Position numbers and translations under genes: made by a program. The notes under the pieces were generated by a model, which had not been told where the DNA came from, made no database searches, and worked only from the letters and a program-made list of their open reading frames with translations. A stretch of 64,000 bases of DNA from Thiosocius sp963759055 (lineage in GTDB: Bacteria > Pseudomonadota > Gammaproteobacteria > Chromatiales > Chromatiaceae), in contig CAVWYD010000032.1 in NCBI GenBank assembly GCA_963759055.1, forward strand, positions 62,001-126,000, in the 5' to 3' direction. Below are positions 35,708 to 44,992 of this stretch, piece by piece (positions within the stretch are counted from its first letter, which is position 1; every line of letters begins with the position of its first letter).

Positions 35708-35737
35708 GCACCTCGGGCCCGGTCGCGCGGAGAACCT

Positions 35738-36634
35738 ATGCCGATCATGCCGGCGCTGTTGGCAGCAATGGCGAAGCGCTTTGAATCAACCAGCTATCGC
35801 TTAGATCCGGTCGCGAGAGGACTGACAGCCTTGAACTCCAGAGTCATCACGTATGAGCCCAAGGCCGCGCCGCGTGACGCGCCGCCATTGTTGTTCGTGC
35901 ATGGCGCCTACGTGGGTGGCTGGTGCTGGGCGGAACATTTTCTGCCGTACTTTTCCGCGCTCGGTTACCGCGCCCACGCCATCGATCTGTGCCGGCATAG
36001 TCAGGGGCGCCTGCGTTTTACGCCGCACGCCTCCCTGAGTGACTACATCGGTGAAATCGAGTCGTCGATCGCGAGCATGGGGGAATCTCCGGTACTGATC
36101 GGTCATTCCATGGGCGGCTACCTGGTACAACAGTACATAGCGCAACGGTCCGCACCGGCGGCCATTCTGATGGCCTCGGTTCCACCCCAGGGACTTCTGC
36201 CGACCACGGCGTGGCTGGCATTGACCAACCCCCTGCTGTTCCAGCAGATCCAGTTGCTGCAATGGTTCGGGCCACAGACCGTGTTTGCACTCTACGGGGT
36301 CGAGGGTGGCCGCCGGCCTCTGTTCTCTCCACACCTCGCGGACGCAAAGGTCAGGGAGTACGTGTCGCGCGCTCAGCTTGAATCACCACAGGCCATCATC
36401 GAGATGTCCTTTCCCCTGGGTGCGCAGCCCCAGGCTTCCTCCCCGGTGAAAACGCTCGTGATGGGAGCCAGCCTCGACAGCCTGATCCCTGCCTCTGCGA
36501 TCCATTCGACCGCAGGCGCGCACGACACCCAGGCCGTGTTCGTCGAAGAACTTGGCCACGCGATGATGCTTGACCACCATTGGCTGGATGCGGCGAAGAT
36601 CGTTGAGAACTGGCTGCTGGAACAAGGGATGTAG
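35738..36634 (+). CDS. Alpha/beta hydrolase
   Basis: 298-residue hydrolase of unknown substrate. It has the oxyanion strand FVHGAYVGGWCW, the nucleophile elbow GHSMGGY, an acid in GASLDSLIP and the catalytic His in ELGHAMMLDHHW, so the triad is complete. GGAG precedes the ATG by 6 bases. No signal peptide. A lipase/esterase role is likely but unspecific. Confidence 0.85.
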   Translation: MPIMPALLAAMAKRFESTSYRLDPVARGLTALNSRVITYEPKAAPRDAPPLLFVHGAYVGGWCWAEHFLPYFSALGYRAHAIDLCRHSQGRLRFTPHASLSDYIGEIESSIASMGESPVLIGHSMGGYLVQQYIAQRSAPAAILMASVPPQGLLPTTAWLALTNPLLFQQIQLLQWFGPQTVFALYGVEGGRRPLFSPHLADAKVREYVSRAQLESPQAIIEMSFPLGAQPQASSPVKTLVMGASLDSLIPASAIHSTAGAHDTQAVFVEELGHAMMLDHHWLDAAKIVENWLLEQGM

Positions 36635-36658
36635 TGTGCGACCGGATGTCGCGGACAA

Positions 36659-36832
36659 TCACAACCGGGAATTACGCACCGCCAGTATAATCCCAAGCAG
36701 TACCGACAGACCTCCGAGGCCGTGCATCAGGACGTCGCGAGTCGCCAGCACGATCAGCGCCATGCCCAGGAGGATCAATACCATACCGACCCAGAACAGG
36801 CGTTTTGCGCGCATAGAGCTGGGATTGCTCAT
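36659..36832 (-). CDS. Small two-helix membrane protein downstream of polA
   Basis: 57 residues starting MSNPSSMRAKRLFWVG at the ATG at 36832, with a strong GGAGG box 9 bases upstream. Two hydrophobic helices span about 13-30 and 35-52. It begins 22 bases after the polA stop, so it is probably cotranscribed with polA. No family was recognised. Confidence 0.65.
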   Translation of the reverse strand: MSNPSSMRAKRLFWVGMVLILLGMALIVLATRDVLMHGLGGLSVLLGIILAVRNSRL

Positions 36833-36854
36833 ATAGGCAGTCCTCCGCGGGGAC

Positions 36855-39566
36855 TCAGTGCGCCTCGTCCCAGTTGTCACCAACACCGATATCCACCACC
36901 AGCGGCACGCTCAGTTGCGCGGCGGACTCCATCAGCTGTCTGATCTTCGACGATGCGGCATCGAGCCCATCGGGGGCGACCTCGAATACCAGTTCATCAT
37001 GCACCTGCATAAGCATGTTCAGCGACGGTCTCTCCTGCTCTATCCAGTCATCCACGGCCAGCATGGCACGTTTGATGATGTCGGCCGCGGTACCCTGCAT
37101 GGGCGCGTTGATCGCGGTACGTTCCGCGGCGGAACGCACCTGCTGATTGCGTGCGTTGATATTGGGCAGGTAAAGTCGCCGGCCGAACAGGGTCTCGACA
37201 TAGCCCTGCTCACGTGCCTGCTCACGGGTGCGTTCCATGAAGTCCTTCACCCCCGGGTAACGGGTGAAGTACAGATCCACGTACTCCTGGGCCGCGCCGC
37301 GTTCGATGCCCAGCTGCCTGGCCAGACCGAACGCCGACATACCGTAGATCAGGCCGAAATTGATCGCCTTGGCCGAACGCCGCTGCTCTGCGCTCACCAC
37401 ATCCGGACTGTCTGCACCGAACACCTCGGCAGCCGTCGCACGGTGGATATCGGCACCGGCGGCAAAGGCGCTGACCAGACCGGCATCACCGGAAAGATGC
37501 GCCATGATGCGCAGCTCGATCTGTGAATAGTCCGCCGCCAGCATCCGCCAGCCGTCCTGCGGCACGAAGGCCTGGCGGATGCGCCGACCCTCGTCACTGC
37601 GTACCGGGATGTTCTGCAGATTCGGATCCGAGGAACTCAGGCGTCCGGTCGCGGCAACGGCTTGATGATAGCTGGTGTGCAGCCGGCCCGTCGCCGGATC
37701 GATCATCTCAGGCAGCTTGTCGGTATAGGTCGACTTGAGTTTGGCCAGGCCGCGATGCTCCAGGATTACCCGCGGCAGCTCGTGCCCCTGGTCGGCCAGT
37801 TCCTGCAGGACCGACTCGGCGGTGGAAGGCGCACCCTTGGGAGTCTTGGCGACCACCGGCAGCTGCAGCTCCTCGAAGAAGATCTGACCGATCTGTTTCG
37901 GCGAGCCCATATTGAAACTGCGACCGGCAATCTTGTAGGCCTCCTGTTCCAGCTCATGCATGCGCTTGGCCAGTTCGACGCTCTGGGCGGCCAGCATCTT
38001 CCCGTCGAGGCGCACGCCGGTACGCTCGATCCGTGACAGGACACTGAGCAGGGGCACCTCCATCTCGAGCAGCACCCGACGCAGCGGCTCGACCGCCTCC
38101 AGCTGTGGCCACAAGGCCTGGTGCAGGCGTAGGGTGACATCGGCATCTTCGGCCGCATAGGGCCCGGCCTGTTCCAGCGGGATCTGGTCAAAGGTCAGCT
38201 GTTTGGCGCCCTTGCCCGCGACGTCCTCGAAATGAATGGTCTTGAGACCGAGATGACGCTCGGCCAGGCTGTCCATGTCATGGCGGCCACCGCCTGCATT
38301 AAGAACATAGGACTCGAGCATGGTGTCGTAAGCGATACCACGCAGTGTGATGCCATGATTGGCCAGCACACTCATGTCGTATTTGAGGTTCTGTCCGACC
38401 TTGGGCCGGCCGGGATCCTCGAGCAGGGGCTTGAGCAGTGACAGCACCTCATCGCGGTCGAGCTGGTCTGGTGCGCCTGGATAGTTATGCGCCAACGGGA
38501 CATAGGCCGCAGAACCGGCCTCGATTGCAAAGGACACGCCGACGATCTGCGCCTGCATGTAATCCAGGCTGGTCGTTTCGGTATCGAATGCGATCAGGGG
38601 CGCCGACTGCAGGCGTTTTAGCCAGGCATCCAGAGCGACCCGTTCGAGGATGGTTTCGTAGTCTCTTTCAGCCCTTCCGGTGGCCTCTGGTGCCTCGTCA
38701 TCAGGCGCGGATCCATCCTCGAGGCTGGCCAGCAGGCGACGCGATTCCAGACGCTCGTAGTGTTTGCGCAAAGCTGCGGGGTCACCGGCATGTGGCCGCA
38801 GATCTTCCGGCCGCTGCTCGAGCGCCACATCGGTCTTTATGGTGGTCAGGGCACGTGACAACGGCAGCAGATCCAGGCTGGCACGCAGGCTCTCGCCAAT
38901 CTTGCCCTTCACTTCGTCGGCGCCGGCCATCAGCCGGTCGAGGCTGTCGTAGGTCCCGAGCCACTTTGCAGCGGTTTTTGGGCCGCACTTGGGAACCCCG
39001 GGGATGTTGTCCACACTGTCGCCGGTCAGGGCCAGAAAATCGATGATCTGGTCCGGGCGCACACCGAACTTTTCCAATACGCCCGCCTCGCCCATCACCG
39101 TATCCGTCATGGTGTTGATCAGGGTCACATGCGGATTGACCAGCTGCGCCATGTCCTTGTCGCCGGTAGAGACCAGGGTCTCAATCCCCTGCTGGGTCGC
39201 CTGGTGCGCCAGAGTACCGATTACATCGTCGGCCTCGACGTCATCGACGATCAGCAGCGGCAGACCCATCGCGCGGATGATGTCGAGCGTCGGCTCGATC
39301 TGCTCGCGCAGTTCCTCGGGCATCGGCGGACGATGGGCCTTGTATTCGGGATAGAGATCGTCACGGAAGGTCTTGCCGGGCGCATCGAAGACCACAGCGA
39401 AGTGGCTCGGCCGGTACTCGGCGATCAGCTTGCGCAACATATTGATGACGCCGACCGTGGCCCCGGTGGGCTCACCCTTTGAATTGGTCAGGGGAGGCAG
39501 CGCGTGAAAGGCCCGGAACAGGTACGAAGAACCGTCGACGAGGATAAAAGGAGGTGTCTTTGTCAT
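36855..39566 (-). CDS. polA: DNA polymerase I
   Basis: Replication/repair polymerase of 903 residues with all three domains. The 5' nuclease is at about 1-290 (LVDGSSYLFRAFHAL, DKDMAQLV). The 3'-5' exonuclease is at about 315-500 (FDTETTSLD, with the metal-binding Asp and Glu). The polymerase is at about 500-903 (DYSQIELRIMAHLSGD, AKAINFGLIYG, MQVHDELVFEV). The active-site residues appear intact. Confidence 0.98.
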   Translation of the reverse strand: MTKTPPFILVDGSSYLFRAFHALPPLTNSKGEPTGATVGVINMLRKLIAEYRPSHFAVVFDAPGKTFRDDLYPEYKAHRPPMPEELREQIEPTLDIIRAMGLPLLIVDDVEADDVIGTLAHQATQQGIETLVSTGDKDMAQLVNPHVTLINTMTDTVMGEAGVLEKFGVRPDQIIDFLALTGDSVDNIPGVPKCGPKTAAKWLGTYDSLDRLMAGADEVKGKIGESLRASLDLLPLSRALTTIKTDVALEQRPEDLRPHAGDPAALRKHYERLESRRLLASLEDGSAPDDEAPEATGRAERDYETILERVALDAWLKRLQSAPLIAFDTETTSLDYMQAQIVGVSFAIEAGSAAYVPLAHNYPGAPDQLDRDEVLSLLKPLLEDPGRPKVGQNLKYDMSVLANHGITLRGIAYDTMLESYVLNAGGGRHDMDSLAERHLGLKTIHFEDVAGKGAKQLTFDQIPLEQAGPYAAEDADVTLRLHQALWPQLEAVEPLRRVLLEMEVPLLSVLSRIERTGVRLDGKMLAAQSVELAKRMHELEQEAYKIAGRSFNMGSPKQIGQIFFEELQLPVVAKTPKGAPSTAESVLQELADQGHELPRVILEHRGLAKLKSTYTDKLPEMIDPATGRLHTSYHQAVAATGRLSSSDPNLQNIPVRSDEGRRIRQAFVPQDGWRMLAADYSQIELRIMAHLSGDAGLVSAFAAGADIHRATAAEVFGADSPDVVSAEQRRSAKAINFGLIYGMSAFGLARQLGIERGAAQEYVDLYFTRYPGVKDFMERTREQAREQGYVETLFGRRLYLPNINARNQQVRSAAERTAINAPMQGTAADIIKRAMLAVDDWIEQERPSLNMLMQVHDELVFEVAPDGLDAASSKIRQLMESAAQLSVPLVVDIGVGDNWDEAH

Positions 39567-39904
39567 GGCCGGAGGATACTACTTTTGGCCGTGACGCTGT
39601 GCGGCGCAGGGCTGATGACGGCGCGCCTGTCCCGCCTGCGGGGGCTCCGGTTGTGCTCAAGGGTCTGGAGGTGGTTACGTAGGCATCTGATCAATCAGCT
39701 GATTCATTTCTTCGTATTTTATTCGTGGAGCCTTCGTACAGGAGGCCGCGTTGCCTGCTAAACGTTTAGGGACAGTCGTCTTTTGACAAGATTTCGAGGA
39801 TTCAGATGACGATCAAGCACGATCATCCCTGGAGCAACTGTGCGAAGCGCGCTCTGGCGACGGATCTTGTGTGACAGCGACAACACCCAAAGAGGAGAAC
39901 AGGC
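39567..39904. other. 338-base intergenic region upstream of polA
   Basis: Lies between the divergent polA and GFA genes. It contains a perfect 12-bp palindrome AATCAGCTGATT at 39693-39704. A GAGGAG ribosome-binding site for the GFA gene ends the region. No convincing ORF or RNA was seen. Confidence 0.3.
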
Positions 39905-40366
39905 ATGAGTGACCAAACCATTCACGGCGGAAGTTGTTTCTGCGGCGCGGTTCAATTCAGATTGAAAGGCGAACCGGAAGTCATGGCGTATTGCCATTGC
40001 GATTCTTGCAGACACTGGTCTGCCGGCCCGGTCAGTGCATTCACCTTGTGGAAGCCCGATGCGCTGCAGGTAACCGGTGGCGCGGACAAGATCGCCGAGT
40101 TTGAAAAAAATCCCGGTACACAAGATGAAACGATTTTGAGTAGACGCAAATGGTGCACGGAATGCGGTGGCCACATCTACACCGAGCACCCCACGATGGG
40201 GCTCGTCGACGTGCCAGCCGCCGTAATCGCTGATCTCGATTTTCAACCTGTATTTCACGTGCACTATCAGGAGACCGTGCAGCGAATAACGGACGGGTTG
40301 CCCAAATTCAAAGATCTGCCGAAAGAAGCAGGGGGGTCGGGGGATATCCTTCCCGAGTTTGCGTAA
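39905..40366 (+). CDS. GFA/CENP-V domain protein
   Basis: 153-residue zinc-binding protein of the glutathione-dependent formaldehyde-activating (GFA) superfamily. The cysteine clusters are ordered as expected: GGSCFCGAVQF, CHCDSC, and KWCTECGGHIY. The family name derives from a formaldehyde-glutathione activity that is not general, so a specific reaction should not be assumed. GAGGAG precedes the ATG. It appears monocistronic. Confidence 0.88.
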   Translation: MSDQTIHGGSCFCGAVQFRLKGEPEVMAYCHCDSCRHWSAGPVSAFTLWKPDALQVTGGADKIAEFEKNPGTQDETILSRRKWCTECGGHIYTEHPTMGLVDVPAAVIADLDFQPVFHVHYQETVQRITDGLPKFKDLPKEAGGSGDILPEFA

Positions 40367-40684
40367 GCATCATGGGCGCGGGCGAAGCGGCCAGGTTTTA
40401 CGGCTTTACATTATGAGCGATCGACCCGTGTCGGCGGTACCCGTGAAGAAATGATCCAGTTTTCCGGAGGCGTTGAGGTTGGCTTCCGTTTCTGGCCGGC
40501 TCCGCGCATAGCCTACTCGGAAGGTAACTTCGGCTTTTGCTGAACCGCCTTGAATTACGGGGCGGGCGCATGTAAAGACTCTGGCGTCGATTTGCCAGCA
40601 CTGCCTTGCTTATGGCCCAATGAGTGGGCGTATCACCCACATTCATTGCGTTACCTGCACCCCATGGAAATCAGGGTCTGAAAC
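40367..40684. other. 318-base intergenic region without a convincing gene
   Basis: Lies between the GFA gene and the unknown lipoprotein. A short basic minus-strand frame (40398-40646) exists but has no ribosome-binding site or recognisable similarity. A weak GTGGG/CCCAC inverted repeat occurs just before the lipoprotein gene. Nothing else stands out. Confidence 0.3.
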
Positions 40685-41713
40685 ATGCAAGGCCGGTCAT
40701 ACAGAGGCGTTTGGCTTGCGGCCATGATACTGACGATGGCGGGGTGCGCCTCGCGTAGCCCGACGCCGAGTTTGGTCGAGCCGATTCCGCCGCTTTCTGC
40801 CGAAGACTGGCGGGAAATCAAGGAGGAGATATGGACTGCGTCTGTCCTGGCGCAGACCGAAGCCGAGTCTTCGGCACGCCAGGCAATGCAGGAGTGGATG
40901 GTGCGGGTCAGAGAGCACACCGAGAGTGGTTTTGTGCCCTGGTATACAGGCTACTGGGCCCAGCAATGGATCGGGCTCAAGGCCGGCTGGTACCAGATGA
41001 ACAAAGAAGAGGGTGAGGCATCCGTCGAGGATTACCTTGTCGGGTATCTGCAGGAAAAATTCTACGAGCTTGTTCTGCAGCCGGCCGGCGTGAAAGCGGA
41101 TCCGCAATCCATATCGCAACAGGCGGCAGCACTTTACGTCCGACTGTTATCGATGCAGCTTCAATGTTTGCCAAAAACGCATGCGATCCCGCCAAAGTCC
41201 CTGGATAAAAAATTGCAGCAGATCCCGCTGATCACTCTCCCCGGCAGCCCGCCAATCAGTGCATTCCTATCCCAGGCCTTTGAGCACAACAACCTGACCG
41301 GGGTCGCCGCATATGACGCGCTGATGGCCCGCGTCAACTCACTCGAGAGCCAGGAAAATTCTTCCCCAAAAAAGGAGCGCCTGCAGGTGGTGGCCGAAGA
41401 CTCCGTTGCGCGGCTGGTTGCCCAACTGCCAGTGCGTGCAGGTGGAGGTACGGTAGCAACGTTCGTGGGCGAGGCCTTGGGCCTCTTCGTCTCTGCCGGT
41501 ATCACGGCCTGGAGTGCCATTTCCCATGACCAGGAGCGCCCTGAAATCGAGTCCCGATTGCGGGAGGCGCTGGATGCCGGGCTGGACGACATGTGGCAAA
41601 CGCTGATGGAAGACCCGGAGCTGGGCGTGCTGTTCCCCGTCAATCACATGCGTCAGCAGATAGAGACGGGACTGTTTCCTGCCGACGAGCCTGAACCCTT
41701 GGCGCCGTTTTAG
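40685..41713 (+). CDS. Putative lipoprotein of unknown function
   Basis: 342 residues with a lipoprotein signal peptide (lipobox TMAGC at about 17-21, then ASRSPTPS), so it is probably anchored in the envelope. The body is mainly helical. An internal hydrophobic, Gly/Ala-rich stretch (about 255-280, AGGGTVATFVGEALGLFVSAG) could be a second membrane segment or amphipathic helix. No family was recognised. It stands alone among accessory genes; the tail is acidic/Pro-rich. Confidence 0.7.
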   Translation: MQGRSYRGVWLAAMILTMAGCASRSPTPSLVEPIPPLSAEDWREIKEEIWTASVLAQTEAESSARQAMQEWMVRVREHTESGFVPWYTGYWAQQWIGLKAGWYQMNKEEGEASVEDYLVGYLQEKFYELVLQPAGVKADPQSISQQAAALYVRLLSMQLQCLPKTHAIPPKSLDKKLQQIPLITLPGSPPISAFLSQAFEHNNLTGVAAYDALMARVNSLESQENSSPKKERLQVVAEDSVARLVAQLPVRAGGGTVATFVGEALGLFVSAGITAWSAISHDQERPEIESRLREALDAGLDDMWQTLMEDPELGVLFPVNHMRQQIETGLFPADEPEPLAPF

Positions 41714-41827
41714 GGAAAGCCGGGGGGCCAGCCGAACCCGGGCAATCTGTAGAACGATCATTCAACCTGATTTAACACGGACCGAAGACGCCGGACCCCA
41801 TTCTCCCAGGGTGTATCGGGCCTGTCT

Positions 41828-41968
41828 TCAGTCGTCGGACGGCTGAGGCGGGTCTTCTGGAGACTTTTCGTCCTTCGCATCAGTTTTCCGCAGCCGCTTT
41901 TCCTCCTTCTTACGCTTCTTGGCGAGATCTCTCTGACGCTTCTCGAACGCATAGTTTGGTTTTGCCAT
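41828..41968 (-). CDS. Short Lys/Arg-rich conserved protein
   Basis: 46 residues from the ATG at 41968 (MAKPNYAFEKRQRDLAKKRK), strongly basic first half and acidic/Pro C-terminus. The MAKPNYxFEKRQR start is familiar from small proteins of many gammaproteobacteria. Probably nucleic-acid-associated or ribosome-linked, but that is only inferred from charge. Confidence 0.65.
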   Translation of the reverse strand: MAKPNYAFEKRQRDLAKKRKKEEKRLRKTDAKDEKSPEDPPQPSDD

Positions 41969-42068
41969 TTTCGATCCTGTGCAATTAGATTCGGGGTTTA
42001 GTGAGAGTATAGGGGCAAGTCCTCTGCGTTGAATCATTCCGAACAACTTGCGGGCCGGCCGCGTCCAG

Positions 42069-42774
42069 CTAGACCTTCAACGCCCTGATGAATCTGTCGG
42101 CCTCATCGATTGCAGCCTGCATATCCGCAATCAAGACGTTCACATCGCCCTCGATCCTGACTCTTTCCCTGTCCAGGGAGCTGATCGCCCGTGCATTCAG
42201 ATTGTGCTTGAGAAACAGGACCTGATCGCGAAACAACGCCAGCACCGGCTTGGTCCGTGTCTCCACCGCACGCATGGAGGCGATCAGACGCTCGGCGTGG
42301 GCACGCGTCTGGTCGAACTTGATTTCCGCCATTCGACGTATCCTTTCGTCATGGTAATCCTTCAGTTCGATACGCCATTCGTCCAGCAGGGCGTTGGCCG
42401 CAAGGGTCACCTTGTCGACCTTGTCACCGATCTCGGCCGCCTGGGCGGCGCTGCGCTCGTATGCCGCATTCAGTTTTTCGTACTCGGGCCTCAAGCTCGC
42501 CGCCCTCGAAGCCGGTGACGGCCTTGAATTTTTCCATCGCGGTCTGGAATTCCTCGATGGTCTCCTGCTGCGCGTCCCGGGCGTCCTCCACCCGATCGAC
42601 CAGCAGGTCGCGCGGCTCCTTCCAAAGACGGTCGATGCTGAAATCGGTCACCGAATCCATCGACGGCAGAGATATCCCGGAACCACCCAGGGCCAGCCAG
42701 GCGACCACCGCAATCAGCAACCAGGAGCGCTTCTTCAGCAAGAGTGGCAGCAGGGCCGCGAGGATCTTCGGCAC
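42069..42774 (-). CDS. DUF2959 family protein with membrane anchor, apparent frameshift
   Basis: Paralogue of the divergent gene at 42854. The start is proposed as the GTG at 42774 (PKILAALLPLLLKKRSW follows), with AAAGG 8 bases upstream; an ATG at 42804 would coincide with the expected transcription start. One transmembrane helix (WLLIAVVAWLALGGSG) precedes a coiled-coil body beginning EPRDLLVDRVEDARDAQ. After GGELEAR one extra base near 42483 shifts the frame into YEKLNAAYERSAAQAAEIGDKV and the conserved VLFLKHNLNARAISSL. Together they give the full family length. Confidence 0.8.
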
Positions 42775-42789
42775 GACAAGGACCTTTCT

Positions 42790-42817
42790 TCGACATTCAA
42801 GCATCGCTAAGTATACT
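42790..42817 (+). promoter_or_regulatory. Sigma-70-like promoter with symmetric -10 between DUF2959 genes
   Basis: TCGACA (42790-42795), 16-base spacer, TATACT (42812-42817): five of six consensus bases in each box, about 30 bases before the plus-strand start region. The -10 lies in the palindrome AGTATACT (42810-42817), so a minus-strand -10 is also present, about 35 bases from the proposed GTG at 42774. The minus -35 is weak. Confidence 0.5.
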
Positions 42818-42853
42818 GAAAGCCCGTTCCGTTGCCGCTCGACAAAGAAGAAT

Positions 42854-43498
42854 ATGACCGCCAAAACCCGACTCAGCTGCCTGTTGCCCTTGTTATTCCT
42901 GTTTGGCGGATGCGCCTCGGTGCAGTATTCCGCGATGGAGAAGGTTGGGGTCTATAAACGCGACATCCTGGTCGACCGGGTCGAAGATGCCCAGCAGGCA
43001 CAGCAGGCGGCAAAACAGGAGGTCACCTCGGCGTATGAGCAGTTCACGACCCTGGTGAAGGTGGATGGGGGCGACCTGGAAAAAACCTACAAAAAACTCA
43101 AACAGACCGTCGAAGACACCGAGGACAGCGTCGCGGAGGTCGACGAGCAGATCTCGGCGATCGAGCGCGTTGCCGAGGACCTCTTCGAGGAGTGGAACGA
43201 CGAACTCGGGCAATATTCCAGTCCCACGCTTCGCAAATCAAGCGAGCAGAAGTTGCGCGACACAAAGATCCGCTATAACCGGATGCTCGCCAGCATGAAG
43301 AGCGCGCGCAACCGGATTGACCCGGTATTGCACGTGTTTCAGGATCATGTCCTGTTTCTCAAGCACAATCTGAACGCGCGTGCGCTCGCCTCACTGAAGA
43401 GTGAAGTCGGCAGCATCGAGGACAAGGTCGGACGCCTGATAAAAGAAATGGAAGCCGCAATCGCCGAAGCGGATCGTTTTATCAGTGCGATGGAATAG
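42854..43498 (+). CDS. DUF2959 family lipoprotein
   Basis: 214-residue lipoprotein: signal peptide ending in the lipobox FGGC at 17-20, then a long helical, probably coiled-coil body. The family segments are RDILVDRVEDAQQAQQAAKQ and VLFLKHNLNARALASL, both shared with the minus-strand neighbour. Function is unknown; the long helices suggest a structural or envelope-associated role. Confidence 0.85.
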   Translation: MTAKTRLSCLLPLLFLFGGCASVQYSAMEKVGVYKRDILVDRVEDAQQAQQAAKQEVTSAYEQFTTLVKVDGGDLEKTYKKLKQTVEDTEDSVAEVDEQISAIERVAEDLFEEWNDELGQYSSPTLRKSSEQKLRDTKIRYNRMLASMKSARNRIDPVLHVFQDHVLFLKHNLNARALASLKSEVGSIEDKVGRLIKEMEAAIAEADRFISAME

Positions 43499-43534
43499 CT
43501 CCCGGACCTGCCTGATTCGACAGATCGCCGCAAA

Positions 43535-44986
43535 CTACTTTCGCCAGAATGCCGGTGTCAGCAGCACCAGCAGGGTGAATATCTCCAGCCGGCCGAGCAG
43601 CATGGCGAAACACAGGATCCACTTGCCCGGATCATGCATGTCCGCATAGTTCGCACCGACGGTGCCCAACCCCGGCCCGAGGTTGTTGATGCTGGCTGCA
43701 ACCGCACTGAATGCGGTCATCAGATCGAGACCGGTGGCTGCCAGGGCCAGGTACATGATGGTGAAGCTGGCCACATACAGGGCGAAGAAGCCCCACACCG
43801 CCTCGACGACGCGGGAACTCACCGTCTTTGAGCCAACCCGAACCGGTATCTGCGCACTCGGATGAATCAGGCGCGTGATCTCGCGCAGACCCTGTTTGAC
43901 CAGCAGCAGCAGGCGGATCACCTTGATCCCGCCACCGGTTGAACCCGCGCAACCGCCCACGAAACTCGAGAACAGCAGCGAGATGGCGATGAACCCGGGC
44001 CAATTGTAGAACTCGGCGGTGGTAAACCCTGCTGTGGTACCAATCGAGACTGCCTGGAACAACCCGTTGATCAGGGCATCCTGCCAGCGATCGTAGGTTT
44101 CGGTGAAATAAAGCCCCAATACTGTCAACAGGATCACCGAACTCATCAGCAGCACGTAGAAGCGGAATTCCGAATCGCGCCAGTACCCGGCGACGCTGTG
44201 ATGACGAAAAGCGACAAAATGCAAAGAAAAATTGACCCCGGCCAGGAACATGAACACGACGGCGATCATGTCAATCACGGGACTGTTGAAATAGCCGATA
44301 CTCGCATCGTGGGTCGAAAACCCGCCAATCGCCACCGTCGAAAAGGCGTGGCCGACGGCATCGAACATACTCATGCCGGCCAGCCAGTAGGCCAGGCCGC
44401 AGGCGATGGTCAGACTCAGGTAGATATACCACAGCGCCTTGGCCGTCTCGGTGATTCGAGGCGTCAGTTTGCTGTCCTTCATCGGGCCGGGCGTCTCGGC
44501 ACGATACAGCTGCATACCACCGATACCGAGCATGGGCAGCACGGCGACCGCGAGTACGATGATGCCCATACCCCCCAGCCATTGCAGTTGCTGCCGGTAG
44601 TAAAGAATGGACATTGGCAGGGCTTCGAGCTCGGTGATCACCGTGGCGCCGGTCGTGGTCAGGCCCGAAACCGATTCGAACATGGCATCGGTGATCGACA
44701 GATGAGGGTGATCGGCCAGCACGAATGGCAGGGCCCCGATGGTGGACAACACGGTCCAGAACATGACGACCACCACGAAACCGTCACGCAGACGCAACTC
44801 GCGTCGCTTGTTGCGGACCGGCAACCAGCTGATGAAGCCAACACCCAGGGTCAGCACAAAGGCGGTTGCAAAGGCAACAGCGGCGCCGTCCTGGGCGGCA
44901 AGCGCCACCACGAACGGAGGCACCAGCGTAAAACTGAAGACAGTCAGCAGTAGGCCCAGGATGCGCTGAACGGCGGCAAATGACAT
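43535..44986 (-). CDS. trkH: Trk potassium uptake channel subunit
   Basis: K+-translocating membrane subunit; 483 residues with four M1-P-M2 repeats. Filter loops are visible: SGLTTTGATVI, VAIGGFSTHDAS, IGTTAGFTTAEF and GGCAGSTGGGIKVIR. Six bases downstream of trkA, with which it forms the gated channel. Confidence 0.97.
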   Translation of the reverse strand: MSFAAVQRILGLLLTVFSFTLVPPFVVALAAQDGAAVAFATAFVLTLGVGFISWLPVRNKRRELRLRDGFVVVVMFWTVLSTIGALPFVLADHPHLSITDAMFESVSGLTTTGATVITELEALPMSILYYRQQLQWLGGMGIIVLAVAVLPMLGIGGMQLYRAETPGPMKDSKLTPRITETAKALWYIYLSLTIACGLAYWLAGMSMFDAVGHAFSTVAIGGFSTHDASIGYFNSPVIDMIAVVFMFLAGVNFSLHFVAFRHHSVAGYWRDSEFRFYVLLMSSVILLTVLGLYFTETYDRWQDALINGLFQAVSIGTTAGFTTAEFYNWPGFIAISLLFSSFVGGCAGSTGGGIKVIRLLLLVKQGLREITRLIHPSAQIPVRVGSKTVSSRVVEAVWGFFALYVASFTIMYLALAATGLDLMTAFSAVAASINNLGPGLGTVGANYADMHDPGKWILCFAMLLGRLEIFTLLVLLTPAFWRK

Positions 44987-44992
44987 AAGCGG

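Noticed and set aside
40398..40646. 82-codon basic minus-strand frame between the GFA gene and the lipoprotein
   Set aside because: No ribosome-binding site, composition unlike a folded protein, no recognised similarity.
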